Assembly: GCF_900258045.1 (NCBI RefSeq)
Contig: NZ_OGVD01000004.1
Coordinates: 1,054,001 to 1,118,000 of the forward strand
DNA: 64,000 bases
Origin: Sphingorhabdus sp. EL138
GTDB taxonomy: Bacteria > Pseudomonadota > Alphaproteobacteria > Sphingomonadales > Sphingomonadaceae
Reading direction: 5' to 3'
Each line of letters begins with the position of its first letter. Within the stretch, counting starts at the first letter, position 1. Shown here piece after piece: positions 44,810-54,178 of the stretch. The notes under the pieces are model-generated. The model did not search any database. It had not been told where the DNA came from and saw nothing but the letters and a program-made list of their open reading frames with translations. A program made the position numbers and the translations under genes.

Positions 44810-47800
44810 TTAGAATGGGATACTTAGCAGACCACCTGCTATTATTTGGTTAACATTGTTACCTGAATTTCCACCATATTCAGCGCGGCCAAAGAAAGAC
44901 AGTTCGCCTCCCCCCTTCATCGGGGTGGCATAGAGAAATTCTCCGGTGAAGCGGCGGCTGTCATCGGCAATACTGAAACTGCGTGTAACAGTCCCAATTT
45001 CGCCGGTTGATCTGTCAACCACTTCAACGGCACTATATTCAACTGTACCGTTTTCGATATGCATCGGCTGTGTGAACGACAGGCGCAAACGGTCATTTTT
45101 GCGCATCAGCCCCTGTTTTCCGATGGAAAACGCATAGGCAGAACTTCTAACATTGCCGTTCGTCCGCAAATTCTGGTCGCTACCACCATTTGACTTGGTA
45201 AGCGCGGCGGTGGCGGATGCAGCGATATTGATGCCGTGCGGCAGGTCGAAACTTGCTCCCAGTGTCATCGTTCTGCTCTGTGAACCGTGCCGTAGATCGT
45301 TATCGAGTGCGGATTGGACACCGAGCAGGCCGTCTTTTTCGTCCAGGGTCGCGAAACTCACGCTCACTGTCGCAGCCTTTATCGGTTTATGCGTCATTCT
45401 AAGGTTGAATGCGCTGGCCTGATAATCCTTGGCACCGCGTAATTGCGCCCGTTCAGCTTCGGTTAGTTCGAAATTTTCCGAGTGATCAAGACGGCGACTG
45501 GTCATACCAACTGCAATTTTGGTATTTTTTGCAATCGCAAATTCGGCATCAACAAACCCGCCACCCGAGGCCAGACCGAGAATGGGGTTCAAACCACCGT
45601 TGTTTGAATCATAATCTGACGTCAGACCAAAAGACTGCTGGCCGAGCAATGCGATCGCACCCTGTCCATAGCCTGCATTGAACGAGAATTTGCCCGCTGC
45701 ATCGCCAAATTTCACTGCGCTATGTGGGATTTCACCTTGCCGACCATTTCTCAGATACTGCGTCGGGTTAGCCGCCGACACCGCAAAGTTCCAGCCTTCC
45801 CGTTTCGGACTCGCATAGCTGGCAATATCAGTAAATCCGCCCACTGTGTTCGATGCCGTAAAACCGTTGGTCGACCAGTCAACAAATCGCTCGGTGATAT
45901 AGGATTGGAAATATTCGTTGGATCCGGTCACGCTTGATTTTTGGCCAATTAGCTGGTCTGAAAATGGCACGACAAAGTCGCGATACGTATTCCCGATTGT
46001 CTCAAACATAGTTAGGAAAACGCCTTCGGCATTCCAGGTATCACCTACGCCTGTCCTTTGAAGGTCTGACGAAGTTCGCTTGATTTTTTTGTTGTTCCGA
46101 TACTCATAAAAATCAAGTGCGCCAAAATCTAAGGGTGACTGGGACGCCTCTACGTCAAGCAATCCCACACCATAGACATCGTCGACACCTGGTTCGCCCA
46201 GATCCTTGGCGGATTTCAAAATGATGCTGACGGTTTCTTCCGGATGCTGAGCAAGCCAGGGCCAGCGATCATGCAGCAATGTTATCGCACCTGATACCAA
46301 GGGCGCTGCAAATGATGTGCCGGACCGTCGGGTTACACCGCCGTTGCCGTCAGCCATCAATATGAGTTCGCCGGGCGCGACAATAAAAATGTCCCGGAGA
46401 TAGTTACCATCGACACAGTGGCCCGATGTCGAAAGACAAACCGATCCCGGCTTGTTTGACAGACTGGAAATATTCCCGACCGGGTCAATGGCGCCGACCA
46501 CAATTAGTCCAAAATCCGCATTGCGTTTGAATTCGACATCTTGGGTTTGCGTCATGCCATCATTTCCGGCAGCAATCACAAACACCGTGTCATTCGCAAC
46601 ACTTTTGACCTTGCTATCGTTAAACACATTGTTCCACTCAGGGTGCAGCGTCCAGCCTGACACGCCAAGAGACATATTGATAACGCTGGCATTCGCACTC
46701 TTCAGCGAAACAATACCATCCTCAATGTCATCCCAGGATGCGCTGCCGGTATGGTCAAACGGGTTGTAGGTTGCGACCGAAGCATTGGGCGCAATCCCCA
46801 TGACACCGCGACCGTCGTGATCAGCAATCAAAAGACTGGCGACGCCGGTTCCATGCCCACCAACATGGGCCTGATAACCACCGGAATGGAAGACATTACC
46901 TTCAAGGTCCGGATCATTAACAATGGAAGAGTCCAAAATGCCGATGACGCTATCTGCGCCGCTGCCCTGAATTTTTGTCAGCTCTGGCGTCCAGTTGACG
47001 GCTTTCATCCAGTGATCAACGCGGTCGTTGCCAGTATATTCCATCAACCCGTCAAACCACTCCGTTACCAGCTGCGCACGCTTCGCAGCAGTCAAGGAAC
47101 GGAAACCGGCGACCCGGTCACTGGTAATACCGAATTTTGAAAATAACGGATCCAGAAATGCAGCTTCGAAAGATTGGCCTGTGCGTGCCTCTATGGCTGA
47201 TCCCCAAACATTTCTGGACTGATTGATCAAATCCGTGATCTGATAGTTCAAACGGCTGGTTTTCCAGTTGGCATCGCCATTGTTGGCGATATCATTCAGC
47301 TGCAAATTGGTCTGTCTCCAGCTCGCACCAAAACTCTGCCAAAAGCCGTTCATCTGGTGATAGCTCGGCAATATATGACCGGAGTCTGGATCTATCGCTC
47401 CTTCGAATGGATCAATATTGCCACCGAAGGGATCAACATTGCCAGCAAACGGGTCGATCGTTCCCCAAAGTGCCCGGATCTCGCCATGAAACGGATTAAT
47501 ATTCCCTGCGAACGGATCGATATTGCCCTCAAAAGGATTAATGTTACCCGCGAATGGATCAACGTTACCTGCAAAGGGGTCAACATTTCCGGAAAATGGG
47601 TCAATCGTTCCCGAAAACGGGTCGATAGTACCGGAGAATGGGTCAATAGAACCGGAAAACGGGTTGATATTGCCACCCATCGGTACAACCGGGCGCAAAT
47701 CCGGACCGGCTGCAGAACCAGAAACAGGAGCCTGCTCACCATGCGCCACCATGACGTCATTGGCTGGCCAATCAGGCGCAACCTCTGCCGTCTGCGCGAC

Positions 47801-47875
47801 GGATGGCACCGCAGTGCTCAATATGATTGTCGCAATAGCCAACTGGCTGGAGCGATAGTTTCCTGGTCGTTTCAT
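44810..47875 (-). CDS. Subtilisin-like S8 protease with heptad PF repeats and C-terminal barrel
   Basis: A 1021-residue exported protein. The signal peptide (about 1-28, ending SVAQ) is followed by 14 seven-residue repeats (69-166), an alpha-rich pro-region, and an S8 catalytic domain with Asp315 (GILDSSI), His341 (GGHGTGVAS), Asn438 (AAGND) and Ser521 (SGTSFAAP), so all catalytic residues are present. The last 300 residues alternate like beta strands and end SIPF, which suggests an outer-membrane autotransporter barrel. The ATG at 47875 follows GGGG. It may process surface proteins, such as the adhesin encoded nearby. Confidence 0.88.
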   Translation of the reverse strand: MKRPGNYRSSQLAIATIILSTAVPSVAQTAEVAPDWPANDVMVAHGEQAPVSGSAAGPDLRPVVPMGGNINPFSGSIDPFSGTIDPFSGTIDPFSGNVDPFAGNVDPFAGNINPFEGNIDPFAGNINPFHGEIRALWGTIDPFAGNVDPFGGNIDPFEGAIDPDSGHILPSYHQMNGFWQSFGASWRQTNLQLNDIANNGDANWKTSRLNYQITDLINQSRNVWGSAIEARTGQSFEAAFLDPLFSKFGITSDRVAGFRSLTAAKRAQLVTEWFDGLMEYTGNDRVDHWMKAVNWTPELTKIQGSGADSVIGILDSSIVNDPDLEGNVFHSGGYQAHVGGHGTGVASLLIADHDGRGVMGIAPNASVATYNPFDHTGSASWDDIEDGIVSLKSANASVINMSLGVSGWTLHPEWNNVFNDSKVKSVANDTVFVIAAGNDGMTQTQDVEFKRNADFGLIVVGAIDPVGNISSLSNKPGSVCLSTSGHCVDGNYLRDIFIVAPGELILMADGNGGVTRRSGTSFAAPLVSGAITLLHDRWPWLAQHPEETVSIILKSAKDLGEPGVDDVYGVGLLDVEASQSPLDFGALDFYEYRNNKKIKRTSSDLQRTGVGDTWNAEGVFLTMFETIGNTYRDFVVPFSDQLIGQKSSVTGSNEYFQSYITERFVDWSTNGFTASNTVGGFTDIASYASPKREGWNFAVSAANPTQYLRNGRQGEIPHSAVKFGDAAGKFSFNAGYGQGAIALLGQQSFGLTSDYDSNNGGLNPILGLASGGGFVDAEFAIAKNTKIAVGMTSRRLDHSENFELTEAERAQLRGAKDYQASAFNLRMTHKPIKAATVSVSFATLDEKDGLLGVQSALDNDLRHGSQSRTMTLGASFDLPHGINIAASATAALTKSNGGSDQNLRTNGNVRSSAYAFSIGKQGLMRKNDRLRLSFTQPMHIENGTVEYSAVEVVDRSTGEIGTVTRSFSIADDSRRFTGEFLYATPMKGGGELSFFGRAEYGGNSGNNVNQIIAGGLLSIPF
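47378..47671 (-). repeat. Fourteen 21-bp units encoding the G-x-I-D/N-P-F-x heptads
   Basis: The units NINPFSG, SIDPFSG, TIDPFSG, NVDPFAG and close variants follow one another without gaps; one unit (EIRALWG) has lost the pattern, and the last (AIDPDSG) lacks the Phe. Similar repeats are known in S8 proteases of sphingomonads. They may form a rigid beta stack between the membrane and the protease, or a binding surface. Confidence 0.85.
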
Positions 47876-48254
47876 TTTTACCCCGTTCACCCACGAACTT
47901 ATAATGAATGAATTAGGGGTCGTTTGTTAACCAGCGCGCAAAAATATAGATTAATAGTAATGTAACCACAGCCCGGCGCAGATTTCTCTACAATCTACTC
48001 TCACCATCATTGGTTTCAAAGCTGGTGAAGGCGGCCTAACTTGCTCAATTTTAATGGGATTCGACCTCAAGCAGAGCTTTTTATTAATAGGAAACTTGCT
48101 TGAAAAAGACCTGCGATGGACATGATTCTTTAAACTCTATCGATTTGGACGAATAGCGGAAAGAACAACCACTTTAGCTCTATCTCATATGTTAATATGA
48201 CAATTAACCTGTCTCAACATTGCAATGTCGCGCGATCCTGCGCACTAACTTGAC
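47876..48254. other. 379-bp intergenic region between the S8 protease and the symporter
   Basis: An A/T-rich divergent promoter region. No reading frame, RNA gene or clear repeat is visible. Runs such as ATATAGATTAATAG (about 47944-47957) and CATATGTTAATATGAC (about 48187-48202) could serve as promoter elements, but no pair with good spacing stands out. Confidence 0.5.
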
Positions 48255-49979
48255 ATGCAAAACGCGAATCTGTTTTTCACCCTGGCCAGCTGTATCTTCT
48301 TCATGGGACTGGTTGCCTTTATTTCATGGCGGAAGACACGCGGCGGAGTAGACAGCCGTGACGGTTATTTTCTCGCCGGTCGCGGTCTTGGCAGCGTGTT
48401 TATTGCGGGTTCACTACTTCTGACCAACCTGTCGGCGGAACAGCTAATCGGTTTAAACGGCTCCGCCTATGGTTTTAATCTCAGCAGCATGGCGTGGGAG
48501 GTGACGGCGGCGGTTGCAACCATTGCCATGGCTCTGATTTTCCTGCCTCGTTATCTGGCCGGCGCTTTCACCACCCTGCCCGAGTTTCTCGCGGATCGTT
48601 TTGATGCCGATGTCCGCCGGATGTCGGTGATTTTATTCATGCTCGGCTATGGATTAATAACCATCCCTTCGGTGCTTTATTCCGGTTCCATTGCGGTCAT
48701 GCAGCTTTTCGATGTCCCCGATCTGCTGGGCATTTCCTATTTCGAGGCGCTGGTTGTCACAGTGCTGACAATCGGGGGGATTGGTTCAATTTATGCCATT
48801 TTTGGTGGCCTCAAAGCTGTCGCGGTATCAGATACGATAAACGGCATTGGCCTGTTGATTATCGGGATCCTTGTTCCGGTGTTGGGGCTGATAGCCTTGG
48901 GCGAAGGAAATTTCGGGCTCGGCCTGGACAAATTGGTCAGCGATCATCCAGAAAAGCTCAGCGCCATTGGCGGCGAAGATGATCCCACACCATTTGGGAC
49001 CTTGTTTACCGGGATGCTCTTCGCCAATCTCTTTTACTGGTGCACCAACCAATATGTAATCCAGCGAACCTTGGGCGCTTCCTCTTTGGCAGAGGGGCAA
49101 AAAGGCGTGTTGTTCTCCGGCTTTTTCAAGGTGCTGGTGCCATTCATGATGATGATACCGGGCGTTATCGCCTTTCATCTTTATGGCCCAGGCCTTGGCT
49201 CCATTGATCAAGCCTATCCCCGGCTGATCAAGGACGTAATGCCGGTTTATCTGGCCGGTTTCTTCCTGGCAGTGTTGTTGGGCGCTGTGTTTAGTTCGTT
49301 CAATTCATTGCTCAATAGCGCCGCAACCCTGTTCTGTCTGGACGTCTATGGTCCATGGCGTAAAAATGAGGCGAGCGATGCCGACTTGGTGCGGGTGGCA
49401 AAAATTGCGAGTATCGTCATCGCGCTGTTTTCGTTTGTGGTAGCACCTTTGCTCTACTTCGCTGAGCAGGGATTATGGCAGATCATCCGGATATTCACAG
49501 GTTTTTATAACATTCCTACAGTAGTGATTGTAATAATAGGGTTATTTACCAAGCGCGTACCGGCAATTGGTGCCAAGATCGTTATCTTGTTTCACGTAAC
49601 CGCTTACGCGCTGCTGCGTTTCGTATTTGACGAAACGGTCACACTTCATTTCCTCCACCAATATGCCATCCTGTTTGTAATCGAGGTCATGATCATGCTG
49701 GTTGCAGGATATCTGCGACCCCGCGAAACGCCTTGGAATTTCAAGATCAACGCACAGGTGGATCTGCAACCCTGGCGCTTTGCGAAACCACTGGCGGCAA
49801 CGCTCTTTTCCTGCGTTGTCGGGCTCTATCTGCTGTTCTCATCCATCGGACTGGCCTCTGGTGAAGGACTTGGCAATCTGTTCTACTCGCTGATGCTGAC
49901 CATAGTCCTGGCAAATATCATCTACTGGGCCTGGGCCGCGAAATCGAGGACTGTGGACGCGTCGAGGCAGCCTATTTAA
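48255..49979 (+). CDS. Sodium:solute symporter (SSS/SLC5 family)
   Basis: A 574-residue sodium-driven importer with about 13-14 membrane helices. The YFLAGRGLGSVFIAGSLLLTNLSAEQLIGLNGSAYGFNLSSMAWE region near residues 33-76 and the later FFLAVLLGAVFSSFNSLLNSAATLF are SSS hallmarks shared with sugar and inositol carriers. No ribosome binding site is obvious before the ATG at 48255. Its last eight bases overlap the TauD-type gene on the opposite strand. The facing cluster of oxidoreductases suggests the imported compound is their substrate. Confidence 0.92.
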   Translation: MQNANLFFTLASCIFFMGLVAFISWRKTRGGVDSRDGYFLAGRGLGSVFIAGSLLLTNLSAEQLIGLNGSAYGFNLSSMAWEVTAAVATIAMALIFLPRYLAGAFTTLPEFLADRFDADVRRMSVILFMLGYGLITIPSVLYSGSIAVMQLFDVPDLLGISYFEALVVTVLTIGGIGSIYAIFGGLKAVAVSDTINGIGLLIIGILVPVLGLIALGEGNFGLGLDKLVSDHPEKLSAIGGEDDPTPFGTLFTGMLFANLFYWCTNQYVIQRTLGASSLAEGQKGVLFSGFFKVLVPFMMMIPGVIAFHLYGPGLGSIDQAYPRLIKDVMPVYLAGFFLAVLLGAVFSSFNSLLNSAATLFCLDVYGPWRKNEASDADLVRVAKIASIVIALFSFVVAPLLYFAEQGLWQIIRIFTGFYNIPTVVIVIIGLFTKRVPAIGAKIVILFHVTAYALLRFVFDETVTLHFLHQYAILFVIEVMIMLVAGYLRPRETPWNFKINAQVDLQPWRFAKPLAATLFSCVVGLYLLFSSIGLASGEGLGNLFYSLMLTIVLANIIYWAWAAKSRTVDASRQPI

Positions 49980-50907
49980 TAAGTGACGCCAGCACCTTAC
50001 GCGTGCCTTTGAACGGCTGCCGACCATGCATCACCATGAAATTGTCGACCAGTGCCACATCACCATCCTGCCATTGCAAGTCATAGCTCAGATCGTCTGC
50101 CAGCCCGATTGCCGTTGCCATGCTCTCTGCAGCGATGGGTGATCCATCGCCAAAACAAATCGATTTTGACGGATCATTACGTTTGTCCGCCCACCCGCGA
50201 TAAGCAGCGATGAGCTGATTGAAAAACACCCGCCGTCCATCGGGCAGCGTGCGCACCGCATCCAGTCTGGGCGATGTTACACGCAATGTGCCATCATCCT
50301 GCCACTCCCAGTCATAACCAAGTGCGTCGAGCCGCTTCTCCGCCGCCTTCCTGTCCGGGGCATTGAGGGTGCTTCGCCAGCTGCGCCCCTGACCGGAACC
50401 GGGATCATCTGCCGCCGGCATGACGTTGGTATAGCGTACACCTTTTGTGGCGAAGGCTTCCACCAGTTCTGGCTCCGCCTCTTCCAGCTTGCTCAGTAAT
50501 ATATCGGACCGGCAAAGTGGCGTCGCGCCGCCTTTGTCTGCGGCAATATTGCAATAGAAAAACAGTTTGGACGGATAAATCGGCGTTTGTGCCATTTCAT
50601 GATGGAGGAAGATGCTGGTCTCCGGCGGCGCTTCGTTGGCGGTAAAAACGCGCGGCGTAAGATTAATCCGGACCGCATTGGAAAGCGATTCTTCGTAAGG
50701 AAAATTCTCTGCACCATAAGACTCAACCGCAACGTCAAAATCTTCCACTGCCGGAACATGAAAACCGCGAAACAGAACTGCACCGCTTTTCATGAGTTGC
50801 TCGTCCACGTCACCTCGCCCATTAGCTAGATAATCCGCCAGGTTTGATCCGCTATCGGACGTAATTATTTCGGGGAAAGCAACATCATTCCAGTTCTGCT
50901 GTTTCAT
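49972..50907 (-). CDS. TauD/TfdA-family (SyrP-like) Fe(II)/2-oxoglutarate dioxygenase
   Basis: A 311-residue non-heme iron oxygenase. The metal site is His102 and Glu104 (HxE rather than HxD, as in SyrP-like members) and His294 in NFMVMHGRQPF, with a late Arg for 2-oxoglutarate in KGTRKV. Typical reactions are hydroxylation or oxidative cleavage of a small acid or amino acid. It is the last gene of a minus-strand run: SDR, Gfo/Idh/MocA, aldo-keto reductase, dioxygenase. Confidence 0.9.
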   Translation of the reverse strand: MKQQNWNDVAFPEIITSDSGSNLADYLANGRGDVDEQLMKSGAVLFRGFHVPAVEDFDVAVESYGAENFPYEESLSNAVRINLTPRVFTANEAPPETSIFLHHEMAQTPIYPSKLFFYCNIAADKGGATPLCRSDILLSKLEEAEPELVEAFATKGVRYTNVMPAADDPGSGQGRSWRSTLNAPDRKAAEKRLDALGYDWEWQDDGTLRVTSPRLDAVRTLPDGRRVFFNQLIAAYRGWADKRNDPSKSICFGDGSPIAAESMATAIGLADDLSYDLQWQDGDVALVDNFMVMHGRQPFKGTRKVLASLIK

Positions 50908-50916
50908 CGCCTGTCC

Positions 50917-51870
50917 TTAATCATAAATCGGGTTAAACAGGCCGAAAGCCGCTTCGCAAAACACGCCGGGGTCATTGAACCGCCGGTTGGCGTTTAGCGC
51001 GGAAATTGCGTGCATCTGGTCTTCGCTTAGCGAGAAATCATTAATCGCAAGATTTTCCCGCATTCGCTGCGGATTGCTGCTCTTCGGAACAATGGATGTA
51101 CCGCGCTGCGTAGCCCAGCGCAGCACGACCTGCGCCGGTGTCTTGCCATGCGCCGCTGCAGTTTCCTGAACAACTGTTTCGGTCAACACGCTGTCAGCTT
51201 GGCCCGCCATATCAATCTCTACATAAGAAAGCGCTGCAAGGGGCGAAAAGGCGGTGACAGGAATGTCATATTGATGTGCCAACCGGATCAGTTTTTCCTG
51301 TGTCAGATAAGGGTGGGCCTCAATTTGCAGTACCGCTGGTTTGACCGTGGCATAGCTCATCAGGTCATGGATCAAGGCGCTGTTATAATTACATACGCCA
51401 ATCTTACCTACCATGCCGGCATCCACCAACTTTTCCATAGCTTGCCAAGTGTCTTGCAGCGACACTGGCGCACGCTTCATTTGCGGATTGTCGGTGCCGG
51501 GATCAAACAACCACTCTGGGGGATAACGCGTTTCGATGGGCACATATTCCAACGCAATCGGAAAATGGACAAGATAGAGGTCCAGATAATCCAACCCCAA
51601 GTCATCAAGAGATTTTTGGCAAGCCACCTGCACGTGATCGGGATGGTGAAAGGTGTTCCATAGCTTGGATGTAATCCAAAGTTCATCGCGGGTGACAAGC
51701 CCCTCGGCCATGGCGCGGTTCAGCCCTTCGCCAACCTCTGCCTCATTCGCGTAGTCGGCTGCACAATCAAAGTGTCGATATCCGGCCTCTACAGCCTCCA
51801 CCACGACATCAGCAGCAGCATCGCTGCTTACTTTCCATAAGCCAAATCCAATTTCGGGCATTTGCTTCAT
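50917..51870 (-). CDS. Aldo/keto reductase
   Basis: A 317-residue NADPH-dependent (beta/alpha)8 barrel reductase of aldehydes, aldoses or ketones. The catalytic tetrad is complete: Asp35, Tyr40 (FDCAADYANE), Lys69 (WITSKLWNT) and His102 (YLVHFP). The coenzyme segment IVPKSSNPQRMRENL is also present. Similarity to sugar-phosphate or xylose reductases fits a sugar or polyol pathway with its neighbours. It starts three bases after the dehydrogenase gene. Confidence 0.92.
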   Translation of the reverse strand: MKQMPEIGFGLWKVSSDAAADVVVEAVEAGYRHFDCAADYANEAEVGEGLNRAMAEGLVTRDELWITSKLWNTFHHPDHVQVACQKSLDDLGLDYLDLYLVHFPIALEYVPIETRYPPEWLFDPGTDNPQMKRAPVSLQDTWQAMEKLVDAGMVGKIGVCNYNSALIHDLMSYATVKPAVLQIEAHPYLTQEKLIRLAHQYDIPVTAFSPLAALSYVEIDMAGQADSVLTETVVQETAAAHGKTPAQVVLRWATQRGTSIVPKSSNPQRMRENLAINDFSLSEDQMHAISALNANRRFNDPGVFCEAAFGLFNPIYD

Positions 51871-51873
51871 AGA

Positions 51874-52971
51874 CTATCCTTTACTGAAAATGCTGGAGGT
51901 AAGGTGCACCGGCAAACCGGTTGCGATGGATTCATGCGCTGCTGCTCCGATCTCGACTGACCGCAGTCCGTCATATGTCGAGATTTCCGGTGCACCGCTA
52001 TCCAGTAAAGCGTCGTGAAACTTGATCAATTGAAAGTAGGTTGCCCCGTGATGATCACCCGCCTTCAAAGCTTGCTCAGGCGTCGAAACCGCTTCTGTCG
52101 AAGGACCGGACCCATCGCGCGGCGACCAGGTGACATTGGCCGAGGGAATGCTTACCTCAAGCTTGCCTTTTTCACCCAGCGCATAAATTTGTTCCTGCTC
52201 TTCAGAACCTTCCGCAAACATGCATAGATCCAGCACAGCACGAGTCCCTTTGGCGAAATCGAGTATCACATAGGCATTGTCCAGAATATCAGGAATCCTG
52301 CCATCATAGCTCTCATCGAGATGGTTCACATCCTGCCCTCCCGATGCAAAAACCCTCACGGGTTCGTCCTGCAATATATGCCGCATCAGGTCGAAGAAAT
52401 GACAGCATTTCTCTACCAATGTGCCTCCGGTATTCTCGCTGAACCGGTTCCAGTCGCCAACCTTCTGCAAAAATGGAAAACGATGTTCGCGAATTGAAAG
52501 CATCTTGACCGGCCCGGTTACACCGCTATGCACCCGCTCGATAAATCTGGTGACGGGCGGCATGTAGCGATATTCCAGACCGATCCACAAAAGATACGGA
52601 TGGTCCTGTGCTGCCTCATGCAATGCGCGTGCGTCTTCAACTGTCGTACACATTGGCTTTTCAAGTAAAACAGCGACGGGATGCTTCATCACGTCCTGCA
52701 TGATCTCAAAATGGGTGTGGTTAGGTGCGGCGATTACGACAGCGTCAATCGCTTCACTTGCCAACATCTCTTGTGTGCTCGCATAGCAAACCGGATCGGC
52801 ACCCAGTTTCTGGGCATGATCGTGCGAGCCTTCCAGCGAGCCCCTGTCCGGGTCGGACAGCGCGACCAGCGTCACATCATCCAATAGCGCAATATTGCTG
52901 ATATGCTCACGACCCATCATCCCGGCACCGATAATCGCGTATCTCTTTTTCACCCGTTTCCGTTCTTTCAA
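51874..52971 (-). CDS. Gfo/Idh/MocA-family oxidoreductase
   Basis: A 365-residue NAD(P)-dependent dehydrogenase of sugars or cyclitols. The Rossmann motif is YAIIGAGMMGREHISNIALL, and the catalytic lysine is in LLEKPMCTTVEDARAL. The C-terminal domain has the usual FDLMRHILQDEPVRVFASGG and RSVEIGAAAHESIATG. The start is uncertain: the TTG at 52971 gives MKERKRVKKRYAIIG, and a GTG at 52953 is possible. It is the second gene of the run that begins with the SDR. Confidence 0.92.
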   Translation of the reverse strand: MKERKRVKKRYAIIGAGMMGREHISNIALLDDVTLVALSDPDRGSLEGSHDHAQKLGADPVCYASTQEMLASEAIDAVVIAAPNHTHFEIMQDVMKHPVAVLLEKPMCTTVEDARALHEAAQDHPYLLWIGLEYRYMPPVTRFIERVHSGVTGPVKMLSIREHRFPFLQKVGDWNRFSENTGGTLVEKCCHFFDLMRHILQDEPVRVFASGGQDVNHLDESYDGRIPDILDNAYVILDFAKGTRAVLDLCMFAEGSEEQEQIYALGEKGKLEVSIPSANVTWSPRDGSGPSTEAVSTPEQALKAGDHHGATYFQLIKFHDALLDSGAPEISTYDGLRSVEIGAAAHESIATGLPVHLTSSIFSKG

Positions 52972-53030
52972 TGAGCTTTAATGCGAAACTATTTTGTAGT
53001 GGGATTGTGCAATTTGGTAAAACCTGTCTT

Positions 53031-53753
53031 TTAGAACCGCAATGTAATGCCCCGCGCAAGAGCAGGCGAGATCGCTTCAGCCACGCGCAAAGCCTTGGTC
53101 ATACCGATATTTACCTCATCCTGATTACGCTCGATTGCGACGACAATTTGCCGTGCGCATTCTTCAGGTGGCATCTTCTTGGTCGGGTTGCCATCATTCA
53201 TCTGCGTGTCAACAACCGGCGGTAGCGCCTCGATCACGCGGATATTGGAATCCTTGAGCTGTTCACGCAGACCAAGCGTGTAAAACCGCAACCCCGATTT
53301 GGTAGCGCAATATATCGGTGTGCGGGCGGCCGGTGCAATGGCAAGCCCCGAGGTGACATTGACAATTGCCGCCTGCGGCCGTTTGCGCAGACTGGGCATC
53401 AGGCCAGTGATCAATCGGATGGGCGCGTTAAGATTGGCATAGATGCAATCATCAGCCGCATCGGCAACCGGATTACCCTCACGAAAGTCATGATCGACGA
53501 GCTGACCCGCATTGTTGAGCAGCACATCAACGCCTTTATTACCCCATTCTTTAAGCAACGCATCCACGCCAGCGGCATTGGACAGATCAGCCTCAATAAC
53601 CTCAAATCCCTCCTGATGCATGGCGGACAGGCGCTCAGGATTGCGTCCTGTCAGCGTCACTTTCGCACCTTTTTCCTTCAGTTGTCGGGCAATTTCGCGC
53701 CCGATACCCGCACTGCCGCCGGTGAGTAAGACGATTTTATCTGCAAGTTCCAT
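53031..53753 (-). CDS. Short-chain dehydrogenase/reductase
   Basis: A 240-residue classical SDR. The coenzyme motif TGGSAGIG is at 11-18, NNAG near 90-93, and the catalytic residues are Ser145, Tyr158 and Lys162 (YCATK). It resembles DltE-type oxidoreductases, whose substrates vary. The first gene of the oxidoreductase run; the ATG is at 53753. A tRNA gene lies about 175 bp upstream. Confidence 0.92.
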   Translation of the reverse strand: MELADKIVLLTGGSAGIGREIARQLKEKGAKVTLTGRNPERLSAMHQEGFEVIEADLSNAAGVDALLKEWGNKGVDVLLNNAGQLVDHDFREGNPVADAADDCIYANLNAPIRLITGLMPSLRKRPQAAIVNVTSGLAIAPAARTPIYCATKSGLRFYTLGLREQLKDSNIRVIEALPPVVDTQMNDGNPTKKMPPEECARQIVVAIERNQDEVNIGMTKALRVAEAISPALARGITLRF

Positions 53754-53929
53754 TACGTCCCAATCAAAGCCTTCCCCGCTGTTTCAAATCCTTCCCGCAT
53801 CCTTGCAGCATTCGACATTGCGAGCAACCGCTTAATCTGAAGGACATTTCGCAAACGGGCCAGATTTTTCGCACCGCAAAACCTAGTAATTGCCGCTAAC
53901 GATCCAAATGCTTGTTCTGCGATATTTCT

Positions 53930-54005
53930 GGTAGCGGAGGAGGGACTCGAACCCCCGACACATGGATTATGATTCCACTGCTCTAACCACCTGAGCTACT
54001 CCGCC
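53930..54005 (-). tRNA. tRNA-Met (anticodon CAT)
   Basis: A 76-base tRNA with encoded CCA. The acceptor stem GGCGGAG pairs with CTCCGCT (one G-U pair), the D arm is GCTC/GAGC, the anticodon stem GTGGA/TCCAT has the loop ATCATAA giving anticodon CAT, and the T arm contains GGTTCGAGTCC. The body closely matches the alphaproteobacterial elongator tRNA-Met rather than initiator tRNA or the tRNA-Ile2 that is modified at C34. Confidence 0.93.
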
Positions 54006-54178
54006 ATCGGTTTCTCTGCAGGACTTGAATCGCTACAAAAAACCTTGGATCGCGGCGCTATAGTCGCCGCATCTTTATCGGTCAACAAGTTGACTATCAT
54101 TTTCTTGTACTTGCAACCCAACAGCCATCCGCGCTAACAGTCATGCCCTTGCCGCTCTGCGGCGCAATGGGGCCGAAA

